A stretch of 64,000 bases of DNA from Heterobasidion occidentale (GCA_039111635.1 JBCAQO010000008.1:2294001-2358000); one strand, 5' to 3'; shown: positions 22,965 through 36,744, counted from the stretch's first letter. Made by a program: numbers and translations. Notes: a model not told the origin generated them from the letters alone.

Positions 22965-24992
22965 CTAATGATACACGTACCAGAATATGAGGATGAACGT
23001 CCCATATACCGCCAGCGCTAATGCTGCGCGGTTCAGAAATCTGCTTGAGTTGACATCATCTCGAGTCATCTGTGGGTCCGCAGTAAGCATGATGTCTTCC
23101 GACCGCATGGTCCCGCATACCTTCCAGTAAAATAGCCCGGGCAAGATGAACGAGATTGTCGTAGACCCAGTAGCTCCCACAAAAGACAGAACTGCGGAAA
23201 GTCAGCGCCTCAACACCTTAAACAACCAAGACCAAAGCACCACTTACCCATCTGTAGATCATCCACGAAATATGCGATCGTAAACCCACACGCGATGATC
23301 GCAGCAGTCAATACTGTATGTTTCAAGGGGGTCATGTCTCCTGCGCCGTGCTCGTCCTCATCTTCATAAGGCTCCTCGTCATCGCCCACACGCTTCACTT
23401 CCACAGGCACGGCCCCGAAGTGAAAAACCTTGTCCAGGCAGTTGCGGCATGGATGCACTTGCAACGGATAGGAGAACATGACAAGAATTGCAATGGCCAG
23501 CTGTCCCACCGCAATGAAGAGGGAAGTCGATGGGTACATGGCAATGATGTTAGCACCGACCTGTGCAACTTCATCAGCGAGGTATTATCATCATGGAAAT
23601 CGCCTTCCCTCACATTAGAACCAAATGTTAGATATCCAAACAAAGCGATGATTTCATAGGTTAACGTAGCAGACCCGATGGACGAGCCAATGATGATATT
23701 CATACGGCGCTGAGAGTTGGTAACGACCTCATTGAAGATAGGGAAAAGCTGAAGAAGCTAGTCAAGCATCGCCTCAATAAAAAAATGTTTCCACGCACAT
23801 TCTGAGCACATGTAAATGCAAATACTTGTATCGGGAACGTCGACACAAAGTTCGGCGTGAATTTGATAAGGTGTATTTCGCCCGGCGCAGGCGTGCCCTC
23901 GACTGGGTGGAAATAACACACAATAACAATGACGACCAAGTAGGCTGAGTTCACTATGATGAGCATCCCATTTACAAGAGACTCGCGTGACACCTACCGA
24001 CGGAAAACAATGCAATATAGCTTGTATGTCTAAGGCTGTCCAGTCGTCTGAGGAACGCAAGCGGCACGAGTATAACCATAAGGAGCGTGATCCAACTTCG
24101 GCCATCGAGTGCCCACGCTGGTGGGTTGGTATCTGGCGACGTGAGATCGTGGTATAACGACGCTACAACATTCGGAAGCAGAGACTTGATGATTATGAGG
24201 TAACTGGATGTCTTTCAATTAGTCGCAACAAATAACAACGTGTAAGTACGCCGAACCTGATAGAAACGCCAAAGCACTTGATCGCGATCGCCGCATCGAA
24301 AAATACGGCTGCCCTGGGGAAAGTGAGGTTCGCGACGGCAAAGAAGGACGCCCGGCGATGTGGCGCTTTGCGCGCGCAAGCGGAGAGGAGGTAGAGACCA
24401 AATGCTGCTACGCTTCCCGAGAAGATGCATGTAATCATGCCGGGGATGATTCCAGCTGAAGCCATGGCCTGTTTGGGGGATACGGGTCAGTCGGGAGGTC
24501 AGCATGATAGGGGCAGAGACGCGAAACTAACAAGGGGAAATGTGAGCATTCCTGGAAAGTAGCATTACATCTTATGAGCGCCATGTCATCCGCGAGGAGA
24601 GTTGCACTACAATGAGTGGACGGCGACCAAGACTCACCGCTGCCGATGATCGTATTCGCCAGATTGCTAGCACTGCTCATCAATGTTGCATGGCCTTGCC
24701 TCTTCTCTACAGGTCTCTCGCTCACTCCCTGTGAAACGGTACCTCCCAACAACGCACTCCCCTCAGACTCCCCTGTACCCTCCACTCTCTCCACCTCTCT
24801 CACATCTCCTGTAGCGCTGTAGCTTTGCACCATCTCGTACTCTTCAATATGCTCCGATCCCCAATTCGAATCGCGTACGGACTTGTCCTTCGCGGCTCGC
24901 CGTTCCGGAGTTGTGGGTGTTTGGGCGATGCTGAACTCTACTGCGCTCGCACTGGCACTGGCAAGGGGAATGCTTGGTGGTGGATAGCTCAA
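22965..24992 (-). CDS. Amino-acid transporter, AVT/SLC38 family
   Basis: A multi-pass membrane carrier of the amino acid/auxin permease family, probably vacuolar, like yeast Avt5-7 exporters. After an acidic, disordered N-terminus of about 110 residues comes the family signature SSASNLANTIIGSG. About ten or eleven hydrophobic segments follow, for example GIIPGMITCIFSGSVAAFGL, SYIALFSVAYLVVIVIVCYF and ALALAVYGTFILIFWYVY at the very end. FNEVVTNSQRRMNIIIGSSI and ALFGYLTFGSNV are typical of the central part. An acidic loop (GDDEEPYEDEDEHGAG) lies before the last four helices. At least seven exons; the splice joining the signature to the first helix near 24.6-24.5 kb is the least certain. Which amino acids are carried cannot be told. 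Confidence 0.87.
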
Positions 24993-25579
24993 CCAAGCCA
25001 GGGTCCGAGACCGCGATAGGGATAAAAATAGTTTGTGAAGCGCTTATTTACCCCTTCACGCTCAAGAATTGTCCTTCAGGCTCCTCGAGGCGGCAAGCCT
25101 GACGATAAGGGTACGCCGTTAGATATGTGGTGGTGCTCAAGCGGAAGCTATCACAACACTAGTGGACGTCAAACAGAGGCTTGCGTACGTAATGAAAAAA
25201 CATGATTGGACGGAAGAGTTTAGACCAGTTTAGAGCGGGTCTGCAGCTGTCTGCAGACTCTGGATGATACTTTACTGGAAGGCATAGATCATATTGTGTA
25301 ACTAAAGACCGTGGAGAACAGGTATCACAGGAAGACAGTATAACCACAAGACAACAAAAAAGAGACAGCGAAGGATTATCAAAGCGACAATTCGACATCA
25401 GACAACTGAGGGAAAACGGAGCGAATAAATATGCGACAACTGGAGGACCAAAAGCAGTACAGTGCAGGACTTTGTGAGAAAACATGAGCACCACGGCGGT
25501 ATAAGCCTGGAGCCAAGATATCGATGAAAGTTCATGATCTCAAGAAGACGCGAGATAAATGAGGAAAATGCGGACGAGA
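24993..25579. other. Intergenic, transporter promoter
   Basis: Holds the upstream region of the transporter gene and the 3' flank of the KEN-box gene. I see no gene or repeat here. Confidence 0.5.
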
Positions 25580-27736
25580 CTATGCCCGCGAGACCACTTC
25601 AGCAAACCTGCTCCTCTTCCGCCCCTCTTCCCTCTTTGACCGTGACTTCCTCACATTTGCCATCATCTGTTGCGCGTACGGCGACAATTCAGAGGAAGAC
25701 GCCGGAGAGGGCGCATGTACGGGGTTAAACAGACTACGTGAGCGAGCAGGAGTGACGGGCAATTTAGTCTTGTTGAAGTTCACATGAAGATGAGGTTCTG
25801 AGAAATTGAACAGGTCAATCGAGCATCAGATAAACACAGTCTTAAAACGCACTGGTGCCGGATTCCTTTGACAACTCGATTGAAGCATTGGGGCTTGGAG
25901 TATTCTCTTTGCCAACATCTGTCAGCGGACGAGCTCTGGACGACTTTGACTTGGCTGCAGTCGGCGTGATGGTCTCGTTCCCGACCTGTGACATACTCGG
26001 CTCGTCAACGAGACTCCATGCCGCCGATCCACGCGAAATTGACCGCCCCTGTCCCTTTCGTGAACTAACGGGAGTGCGCGACGCTGAATGAACCTTCGAC
26101 TTCTTCGAGGACGCGTTGGTAGTTGCGCGTAAAACGTCGCGCGTGGGGATTTGTGACGGTCTGATACTTGATTTGGTACTCTCCTTGGATACCCGGCGCT
26201 GGGATGGCTGTTGAGCTTGTGGTGTCTGAGTTTCGAAGGGGTTATCTTGTATGACACTGGAACTGTGGGGACCGCGAGGACCTCGAGGGATCCGGCTCGT
26301 AGGAAGATTCGAAGGGGTCATCTGAACCTGTAGTGCCTGAGAGCCCTGTCGCAATATACTATCGGCAACGGCAACGGGAGTCCTGTTCATAATCATCGCT
26401 GTTTGTGGGGGATCGTCAAATATCGAGCCAGGCGAGGACGGGGACTCCTGCTTTGGAGATCGAGATGAATGGATCAAGTCAAAGGCATTCCTTCGACTGG
26501 AAGAAGGTATCGCGGTAATAACGTTAAGATCGGGAGAGTTGGCACTGTTTGTCGAGGAGTCGGCATTGAGGTTGAGAGGTATCGCGGGAAGTGGGCGCTC
26601 TGATTCGTCAGACGAACGAGTCTGCCTCGGAGTCTCTCCTCGCCTATCTTTATCCAACAGGAAGCCGAACACCTCTGATGCGCGATGAGGCGTGGAGAAA
26701 TCATGTTTGCCTGAGGCGGGGATGTCATTTCTTGCCTCCTCTGAGTCAAGGCTGAGCTCCACTTCCATGGAAGAAATGATGCGGTCGTTGTCAATATCAT
26801 CGTTCGAATGATCGTCTGCGTAAATGAATGTGGTGTCTGTTTTGACAGTAATCGTTTTGTCATGTGCGTTACGTGCGCGACCGCCTGCATCAAATCCAAA
26901 AGATTCAGAGGAAGGCATCACAGAACTCCGTGCTCGATGCTCTTCTTCTTCGCTAATGGTTGAAGTCCCCCCATCAGCGATTTCATACATTGAGGAAAGC
27001 AGAGACAACTTACTCAAGGAATCGTTCAGCCCAGGAGATGTCACCCTCAATCGTTTCTCCGTTCTGTGTAGCAGACTCCGGATTGCCCAGTAGTTGGCGG
27101 AGCGTAGAACCATTCCTCTTCACTTGAGCACGTCCTTCCTTAACGGGACTGTTGGAGAAAGCTTTGTTATCGAGTTGTCCATGACTGTCGTACATGTCCA
27201 ATAGGCTGACAACAGAAGGATCCTGACGAAGCCTATGCATGCGATTCTGGTCTCTCGGAGTGACGGCGTGTCTGCGAGATTGTTGAGGTAAGCTGTTATC
27301 GCTGCAGTTGCGTGTAGGCGTTTCGATGGGAGGGTTGGCATTTGGGAACTCTGTGCACGCTTCGATCTTGCGATCGTGAACTTTAACAGAATACTTTCCG
27401 CGCGTTTGGATGCTGGCAGCGCGACTAGGAGAGGGTACAGGAGTTACATTCAAGCCATTGATCGGATGAGCTGAGGAGTTTGGTTAGTTCTGTTTCACAG
27501 CTCGGTGGCTGCGTTTGAGACTCACGAAGAGGCGGCAAAGACGCATAGTCTACTTCGGAGACGACGGAGAAGTGAGCAGAAGATGAACGGAGCAAGCGAC
27601 TAGCAGTGGCCTCCTGTTCTTCTTCGATTTTCTCCCTATCCTCTCGGCTGATTGGGATCTCACCTACTTGCTCAACGGCGCGTCTCTTCTTGTTCCGCCT
27701 GCTTCCCATGGACATAAGCCTCTTGAAGAAACCCAT
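25580..27736 (-). CDS. Uncharacterised Ser/Thr-rich protein with KEN box
   Basis: About 680 residues in at least four exons, with no domain that I recognise. It starts MGFFKRLMSMGS followed by a basic cluster RRNKKRR. Because Gly is at position 2, N-myristoylation is conceivable. The body is disordered and dense in Ser-Pro and Thr-Pro sites (VTPVPSPSR, STPHRAS, LPVTPARSR), acidic patches and Arg-Ser repeats. A KEN box in the context DVGKENTPSP (Lys-Glu-Asn codons at 25902-25910) resembles an APC/C degron. A final intron with donor GTGCGT and acceptor TTCTCAG skips the apparent stop at 25842. It adds a last exon with LPVTPARSRSLFNPV and a basic tail ending at 25580. A cell-cycle-regulated protein is a fair inference. 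It is divergent from TOR. Confidence 0.65.
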
Positions 27737-28056
27737 TGCGATGGTCGTGTGGTATGTACTTGACAAAAAGAGCGTGAGGGGGTACGGGAAAGCGCGTGAG
27801 TGAACGACAGGGTGCTGGGTGAAAGATGAAGGCGGCTAAGTATCTCTCATGCAGTGTGGGTCCACGTTCAACTAAGACCAAATATCGACCAAATATCACC
27901 TTAAGAATTATTAGGTCAACACCTAACCCTAAGGAGATTTACTTACGTCATCACGCCCTGGTGATGGATCTTGCGCCTTGGCTGCAAGCTCCCCTAGTTG
28001 GGAGTTGCTTCTCTCTTGTGGGTGCTGTTTGTAGGAGCGTTTGTCGCATCGCGACG
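27737..28056. promoter_or_regulatory. Divergent promoter of TOR with a telobox-like element
   Basis: 320 bp separate the KEN-box gene start from the TOR start. CCTAACCCTAA at 27922-27932, about 125 bp upstream of the TOR ATG, is one and a half units of the TTAGGG telomere repeat. Such interstitial elements in fungal promoters are bound by Tbf1-type factors, often at growth and ribosome-related genes. The role here is inferred. Confidence 0.45.
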
Positions 28057-31000
28057 ATGTCCGCGCCATCTCAGCCGGAGATCCTAAACACCCTCTTTGC
28101 CGGCCTTAGGAGTAAAAGCTCGGAAACGCGCCACCAGTCTGCATCAGAGCTTCAACACTATGTGTGTACTACTGTCTGTTCGGTGGATACGTGCTGCCTA
28201 ACGTCCTGTCTAAGGTATCTACCAAACTCGCAGAAATGTCTTCGGATGCGGCAGCGAAGCTATGGGATGACAGCATCAATCGCCGGCTCTTCGAACTCAT
28301 CCATAGCACTAGCAACATCGACAAGTTTGGTGGTATAACGGCCATAGGTACGTGCTAGTGACTACTATGTATCGTCCAATTACTAACCCGATTGCTCTTT
28401 GCACCATCTCAGACTACTTGTTAGAAGTCGATGATGAGGGCGTAGAATCGCCGCGGAACCTCTTTCGGATCTACAACTACGTGAAAGTCTTGCTCCCAAA
28501 TCCTGATATCAACATCATGTTGGCGGCCTCTAAGACTTTGGGAAAAATTGTAGAGAAGGGCGGCGCAGAGTTTGGCGAAGGATTCATGGCAAAGGAGGTC
28601 CCTGATGCCATTGACTATCTGCAAGGCGAGACACGTTATGCCGGCGTTCTCATTCTGAAGGAGTTGGCGCGACATAGCGCTGTATACTTCCATTCACACA
28701 TCGACTTGGTCGTGAACAAGATTCTTGTACCCCTCAGGGACGCGCGGGTGATTGTCCGAGAGGGCGCGGCAGAGTTGCTAGCAGCGTGCTTGGAGATCAT
28801 CACGCAGAGGGAGAGGCAGGCGCCCAGCAGCCATCTTTACCAGATTTTGAAAGATGCACAGCTTGGGTTAAAGACAACTCAACCAGAGATCATACATGGA
28901 TCTCTCCTCACGCTCCGTGAACTTCTACTCCATGGAGGCATGGTGCGCATTCAGGGTTACATCCATTCATAATTCTGACGATCGAGCCCTCTAGTTCATG
29001 AAGGAAACATTTCTCGACACCGCTGAGCAGATCTTGCGGTTCAGAACCCACAAGGATGCTCTCGTTCGCAAGATGGTCATTACGCTCATTCCTACTCTGG
29101 CAGTTTACGACACGCAGACATTCTCAGAGCATTTCCTCCATAGGGCGATGGGACACCTGTTAACACAATTAGAGAAGCCTAATGAGCGCTCTTTCGGTAA
29201 GACATCTTTTATCTTCGCTTCTCCATATCTAATATCATGTTCTAGCTTTTATTGCCATTGGTCATGTTTCGCTCGCTGTGGGCAGCGACATGAAACCTTT
29301 CCTGGACTCTATCATGGCGCAGATTAAAATAGGGTTGCAGAATAGAAGGTCAGTAGAAGTTAGACCTACCGAATTTAGTTCTTATGTTACCACAGCAAGA
29401 AGGCCCCGACAGAGGAGCCGATGTTTCAATGCGTTGGGATGCTGGCATCGGCAGTCGGTCCCAATTTGACAAAGCTTCTCCACGACCAGTTGGACCTGAT
29501 GTTTGCTTGTGGGTTGAGCGAGCCGTTGCGGCAGGCGCTCACTGCAATTGCAAAGCATATCCCCCCATTGCTGAAAACCATCCAGGGTATGTCCGATAGC
29601 AGGTCATCAACGTATGTTGACAATGTATTAAATGCATTAAACTTGCTGCATTAGATCGACTTCTCGATCTTCTATCCATTACTCTGAGTGGACAGGTGTA
29701 CAAACCTCTCGGAGCACCCCCAACGCTCGTACGAGATAATGTGACGAATATGCTGACCGAGTTGAATGCACCTCAAGTATGCTCATCTGAAGATCCCTTT
29801 TGCTCAAGAGTTAATCACTTTGATAGAATGCAGGAAGTGGAAAAAGCCCTGAACTCATCACATTGGCTTTAACGACCCTCGGCTCCTTCGACTTCAGTGG
29901 TACGTATAAGTCTCTATATCTTGAACAACCATTCTGACGATCGTTGTTCAGGGCATGTGCTCAACGAGTTTGTTCGCAACTGCGCTCTCCCATATCTGGA
30001 AGAAGACCAGGCAGAAGTACGACGCGCTGCTGCGCTGACTTGCTGCCGCGTTTTCGCTCGCGACTCGATATGTTACCAAAGCAGTAATCATTCTATCGAG
30101 ATCATCAACGATGTCCTCGACAAGCTATTAACCGTCGGAATTGCTGATCCAGGTTCGCTTCTTATCACCTTAGTTCCTTGAAGGTCAGAAGCATTGATGC
30201 TGATGTTTTGGTGGCTACAGACCACACCATTCGTTTGACTGTTTTGTCCTCGCTGCATGAACAATTCGACAAGCACCTTGCTCAAGCGGAGAATGTGAGG
30301 TCGTTATTTATCGCTCTGAATGACGAAGTCTTCGCGAACAGAGAGATGGCCGTGGGCTTGATCGGCCGCCTCGCAACACACAATCCAGCCTATGTCATGC
30401 CATCGCTTCGCAAAGCCTTGATTCAACTGCTGACTGAGTTGGAATATTCGACAGTCACGTATGTCTCTTTCCTCTTTTCGCTCTGTATCATCATTCATGT
30501 TGTGTCCAAAAATCTCAGTCGTAACCGGGAGGAGTGCACCAACTGTTGACCTTGTTAGTTAGCGCGACTCAGCGTCTTATCAAGCCATACGCACTTCCCA
30601 TGCTGCGCGTACTCATCCAGAAGGCCAACGACAGCAACGCCACAGTGGCTGCCAATGTTTTAATGTGCCTCGGCGAATTGTCTGTGTAGGCGGCGAGGAC
30701 GTCGAGCCACACGTGCCGGAGCTAATGAACATCATCATCGCCAAGCTTTCGGACCCGTCTTTGGTCAAACGAGATGCTGCGTTGCACACGCTGGGACAAG
30801 TATGCTCAAGTACGGGATACGTTATACAACCGCTATTGGATTACCCCCAGCTCCTGTCCATTCTGAGTAGGATCTTGAAAACCGAGCCGACACAGAATGT
30901 GAGGAGAGAGGTGATCAGGGTTCTTGGCATTCTTGGATCGTTGGACCCTTACAAGCGCAAGGTATAGTCGCCACTGTCTGGTGAGATACCCACTAACGCG

Positions 31001-34000
31001 AGGACTACCTAGACTAAACCAGACGAGGAAGCGGTGGACGAGTCTTCGACTCCTGCTGCTACCGTCATTAATTTGTCGTACACCACGTCTTCCGCGTCAG
31101 ATGACTACTATCAGACCGTCGTTGTCAATGCCTTGCTTGCTATGCTCAGAGATCAGGCAGTCAGCGGCCATCACCACACCGTCATTGCCGCGATAATGTC
31201 TATTTTCAAGACCCAAGGTTTGAAGTGTGTCACATTCTTACCACAGGTATGACACTTTTTTTTCACTCTACCAACTTACCTACGCGGGTCATATAGATCA
31301 TCCCCGCGTTTGCAGCGGTGACTCGCAGCTCCGCAGCACGGCTCCAGGATTTCCACCTTCAAGAGCTTGCTATCCTTGTTGGGATTATCAAACAACATGT
31401 CCGCAACTACATGCCTGAAATATTTAATCTAGTCACCGAGCTATGGGAAAACACCTCTCTCCAGCTGCCTCTAGTTTCTCTCATCGAAGCCCTAGGCAAG
31501 GCTTTAGACGCCGAATTCAAACCATTCTTACCCACAATATTGCCACTCATACTCAAGGTTTTCGACGGCGAACTGAATGAAAAGCGGTCAAACACGCAGA
31601 TCAAGATCTTCGATGCGTTTTTGACCTTCGGAGCGAACATTGAAGAGTACCTTCATCTCGTCATCCCAATAATTGTCAAAACATACGAGAGGTCTGATGG
31701 TCCTGCGGCGCTCCGTAAGAGAGCCATCGTGACTATCGACGGTTTATCCGGGAGAGTAAATTTCTCCGACCATGCTTCACGAATAATACATCCCCTCGTG
31801 CGCGTTCTCAACTCGTCGATCAACGAGCTTCGCATGGCGGTGATGGACACGCTCTGCTCCTTGGTCATTCAACTTGGTTCTGACTTCGCTATCTTCGTCC
31901 CCACCATAAACAAGGCATGTCCGTGTAATTTCGGTCTCCAATCTCCGTACTCACCTTCTCATCATAGGCATTGCTCCGTAACAGGATTCCTCATGCGAAG
32001 TACGAAAATCTGATCTCCAAGCTGTTGAATGGAGAACGTTTGCCTCAGGAGTTAGGCGCTCTTGAATTGATGTAAGCCGTGTTCTTTCGCGGACGCGTAT
32101 TTTTTCTAATTCCGCACTTCAGTATGAATGAGAGCTCAAAGACCCCCGAAGTCTCAGCTCCAGCCGAAGCTGCGAAAATGACTGTCAATCAGCAGCATCT
32201 GAAACAAGCGTGGGATACTTCACAAGTATCAACTAAGGAAGACTGGGCTAAATGGATGCATCGTATATCTGTGGAGTTCATGAAAGAATCGCCTTCTCAC
32301 GCTCTGCGGGCTTGCATTACTCTTGTTGACCTCCATCAACCCCTCGCCAAAGAATTGTTCAATGCAGCGTTCATCTCGTGTTGGAAAGAGCTCTATGAAA
32401 ACTATCAGGCGAGTTTTCCTTTTGGAATCTCGCTTGCACGCGTCCTTACGAAATTTACAGGAAGATCTGGTCCGTGCCATCGAGTATGCAATCACAACGC
32501 CTCAAATTCCCTCCGATTTGGTGCACCGTCTTCTCAATCTATGCGAATTCATGGAGCACGAGGACCAGCGCCTTCCTATCGAGAATAGCACACTAGGCGA
32601 ATATGCCTTGAAGTATCACGCGTATGCGAAAGCCCTTCACTACAAGGAACTCGAGTTCTTCGCTGAGACCACATCTCCGACCATCATCGAAGCATTGATC
32701 AATATCAATACTAAGCTTCAACAGCACGACGCTGCTTGGGGAACCCTATTGATTGCTCGCGAGCAGTATGATGTGAGCAAGCATGAAGAATGGTACGAGC
32801 GGCTAGGACGATGGCAGGAAGCTTTGGTAACTTACGAGCGGAAGGCTCAAGAGGACCCCGATGCACCGGATATCGCTATCGGAAGAATGAAGTGTTTACA
32901 TGCCCTTGGCGAGTGGGACAAGCTTGCAGCACAGGTGGAAGAAAATTGGTCGAATGCCAATCATGAGGATCGTAGAGAGATTGCTCCCATGGCTGCGGCT
33001 GCAGCTTGGTCGCTTAATGCTTGGGAGTCGATGGACGACTACATTGCCACGATGAAGCCTGATTCCCCCGATCGTGCATTCTACCGCGGAATTCTCTCTG
33101 TGCATCAGAACCAATTTCCGAAGGCGTTGGCGCATATAACCAAGGCTCGCGATTTGCTAGATCTTGAGCTTACCTCGTTGGTTGGGGAGAGCTATGGTCG
33201 CTCTTACAAGTAAGTTATCGCCTTTCGAGTGAGTTCAACTGTTGACGAGTCTTCAGCACCATGGTCCGAGCCCAAATGCTCTCGGAATTAGAAGAGATCA
33301 TCAACTACAAGCAGCATGCAGATCAGCCTGAGCGACAACAGACCGTGAGGAAAACTTGGATGAGAAGGTGCATCATTTCGCGTAGAGCATTCAGACAGCG
33401 TTATAACTATCTACTCAGACTACAAGGCTGCCAGCCCGACGTTGAAGTCTGGCAACGTATTCTTCAAGTACGCACGCTTGTGCTTAGCCCTGAAGACGAC
33501 CCTGTTATGTGGATCAAGTTCGCCAACCTTTGTCGAAAATCGGATCGCATGAATTTAGCAGAGAAGACTATCAATTCCCTGTTATCGCCAGAAAGAGTAT
33601 GTAGCTCGTTTAGCCTTGTGCGTATTGTTGCTAACTTGATCCCCTGCAGAATTTGAAAGCGCCACCAAATGTTGTCTACGCACAATTGAAATTCATGTGG
33701 GCGTCAGGAAATAAGGAGGATAGCTTGAACTTCATGCAGCAGTTCTCAACAAACCTGGCAAAAGATATAAAGGTCGAGGGCTCAGATCGCGCACAACGTC
33801 CGAGTGTTCCTAAACAGAAGCTGCATGAGCTATCACGCTTGTTGGCACGATGCTATTTCAAACTTGGGCAATGGCAGATGGAGCTCTCGGACAACTGGGG
33901 AACGGTCAGGACTTATATTTATTAGGTTTGACGCCGATACTGAGCATTATATTCACAGCGAAACGTCAAGGATATCCTCCACTCATTCCTTCTGGCCACA

Positions 34001-36744
34001 CATTACGATCCTACATGGTACAAGGCCTGGCATACGTGGGCGCTGGCGAACTTCGAAGTTGTATCCTATATGTCAAGTCAAGTGGAGAACAAGTCCCATG
34101 ATATCTCTGGCAGCGCGCTGGTGCCCCACATTGTTCCAGCTGTGCAAGGTTCGTTTACATGTCGGCGTTATGTGAATCCTAACCAACAATTTCATCAGGT
34201 TTCTTCCGCTCAATTTCTCTGCGCAGCGAGAATGCATTCCAGGATACCTTGAGGCTGTTGACTCTCTGGTTCAAATTTGGATCTCATGATGACGTCAGTC
34301 ACGCCATGGACAGCGGCTTTGGCAGCGTTGAGGTCGACACCTGGCTCGAAGTTATACCACAGGTACGAGACAGCGTCTGTCCGCGCACAGCTTCAGGATC
34401 ATTATTTTTGCACAGATCATCGCTCGTATTCAAACTCCAAGCGCCAATATTCGTCGAAATATTACCAACCTTCTGATTGATGTTGGGAAGCACCATCCCC
34501 AGGCACTGATATACCCTCTCACTGTGGCGTCGAAGTCATCGAGCGCCTCCCGCAAGAAGGAAGCTCTGGGGATCATGGACCATATGAGAGAGCACAGTGC
34601 CGTCATTGTGGAACAGGTAGGCAGAGGCTCTTATTATCTCACTCAACCATTATTCACGTTTTCCACAGGCATTGGTCGTTAGTCAGGAATTAATTCGTGT
34701 GGCCATCCTCTGGCATGAACTTTGGCACGAGAGATTGGAAGAGGCGTCTCGCTTGTACTTTGTGGAGCACAATCCTGAAGGCATGATCGCTGCGCTAGAA
34801 CCATTGCACGATATGCTAGATGCTGTAAGTTTCTTTCTTTATCTCTATATAATTTCTGACTGTGGCACAGGGGCCCACCACTGCTCGGGAGACTTCATTC
34901 GCGCAAGTGTTCGGTAGGGAGCTGCATGAGGCGCGTGAGGCTTGCCAACGCTACTCCAAATACGGTGAAATCAAGGACCTGGACACGGCATGGGATCTTT
35001 ATTTCGGGTAAATATAGACACTGTCAACTTGATTCGTATACTCAACTACGGCCTCTCTCTAATTCAGGTCTTCAGGAAGGTGGAGAAACAATTACCACAG
35101 CTGACAACTTTGGACTTGCAGTATGTTTCACCGGAGTTACTGAAAGCTCGCAATCTAGACCTAGCAGTTCCCGGTGAGCCTTCAAATATCGCACGCATAC
35201 TCTTGACATTGATCGGTTAATACACAGGTACATACCAAAGCGGCAAGCCCATCATCAGAATAATGAGCTTCGCTACGAAGCTCTCCGTCATCTCATCCAA
35301 ACAAAGACCACGTCGATTGTCATTGAAAGGGAGCGATGGTAAAGATTATCAATATGTTCTTAAAGGTAATTGTTAACATCCATCGTCTAGCGCGACGACT
35401 GACATTTTCTTCGTCCAGGTCATGAGGATCTCCGCCAGGATGAGCGTGTCATGCAACTATTCAGCCTCGTGAACACTTTACTCTCTGTGGATACCAACAG
35501 CTTCAAGCGGCGCCTACACATCCAACGATACCCTGTCATTCCACTAGGGCCTCACGCAGGTTTGCTTGGTTGGGTACATGACAGTGATACCTTGCACGTG
35601 CTTGTTCGCGATTATCGTGAGACTCGAAAGGTTCTTCTGAACATTGAATATCGCTTGATGCTCCAGGTGGGACATTCACCATATATCACACATCTTCTAC
35701 TGACAGGTATATTATAAGATGGCGCCTGATTATGAACTCCTCATGTTGCTGCAGAAGATTGAGGTCTTCGAATATGCTCTCGAAAACACCACAGGACAAG
35801 ACCTTTACAGAGTGTTGTGGTTGAAGAGCGTCAATTCTGAGCATTGGCTCGAGCGTCGTGCCGCATATACCAGATCGCTCGCAGTGAACAGCATGGTTGG
35901 CCATATTCTCGGGCTCGGCGATCGTCATCCGTCGAATCTAATGTTAGAGAGAAAGACTGGCAAGGTCGTGCATATTGACTTTGGTGACTGCTTTGAGGTG
36001 GCCATGCATCGCGAGAAGTTCCCAGAGAAGATTCCTTTCAGGTTGACGAGAATGCTAACGCATGCTATGGAGGTAAGCTTGTTTGCCGTTACACGTCGAT
36101 TCATAGCTTGATGCCATGGGACACGCAGGTCAGCGGGATTGAAGGCAGTTTCCGCAACACTTGCGAAATCACGATGCAGGTCTTGCGCGTAAACAAGGAG
36201 TCCCTCCTAGCCGTGCTCGAGGCATTTGTGTACGACCCTCTCATCAACTGGAGACTGATGCCTACCGAAATGGACAGTCGTCGGTTGGGAGGTACGCCTT
36301 ACCTTCACTCCGCCTCTATCTTGTCTCACAGCTTTCAGGAGGCGCCGATGCTGACCGGACCGCGGATCTGGCCCGGGTCGCGGCCTATCCCCAAGGACCG
36401 ACTCGCAAATTGAAGGCGGATGAGAACGACATCTTGAACGAGGCGCAGGAAATACGGAATGAACGCGCTCTGGCTGTGTTCAATCGTGTGCAACATAAGC
36501 TCACCGGTGAGCCATCATCCGTCCATCTTCATTGCCGAATGTGCACCGAGAGCGGCCTGTTCGTTTCTGCAGGACGTGACTTCAACCCCGATGTTGTCCT
36601 TTCCGTACCCGCCCAAGTCGACAAGCTGATTCTTCAGGCGACGTCTCTCGAAAACCTGTGTCAATGTTTCTCTGGATGGTGAGTCGCGGCTCCTCTGACT
36701 CTCTGGCCTGATATTGATCTATGGCCAGGTGTGCTTTCTGGTAA
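28057..36744 (+). CDS. tor1: TOR serine/threonine kinase
   Basis: Master kinase of TORC1/TORC2, controlling growth in response to nutrients. HEAT repeats fill about 28.06-32.1 kb, and the FAT domain about 32.5-34.3 kb ([20 protein letters not shown]). The FRB domain is at about 34.68-35.08 kb ([19 protein letters not shown], then [16 protein letters not shown]). The kinase domain spans about 35.24-36.3 kb ([19 protein letters not shown], catalytic loop [10 protein letters not shown] at about 35910-35940, HIDFGD at 35971-35988). FATC closes the gene, ending CFSGWCAFW after a final intron; stop at 36742-36744. The Ser equivalent to human S2035 is present (TCA, 34895-34897), so FKBP12-rapamycin binding is likely. 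More than 20 introns are inferred. The gene seems complete, about 2,300 residues, and I found no frame break. It is the only TOR copy in the window. Confidence 0.97.
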
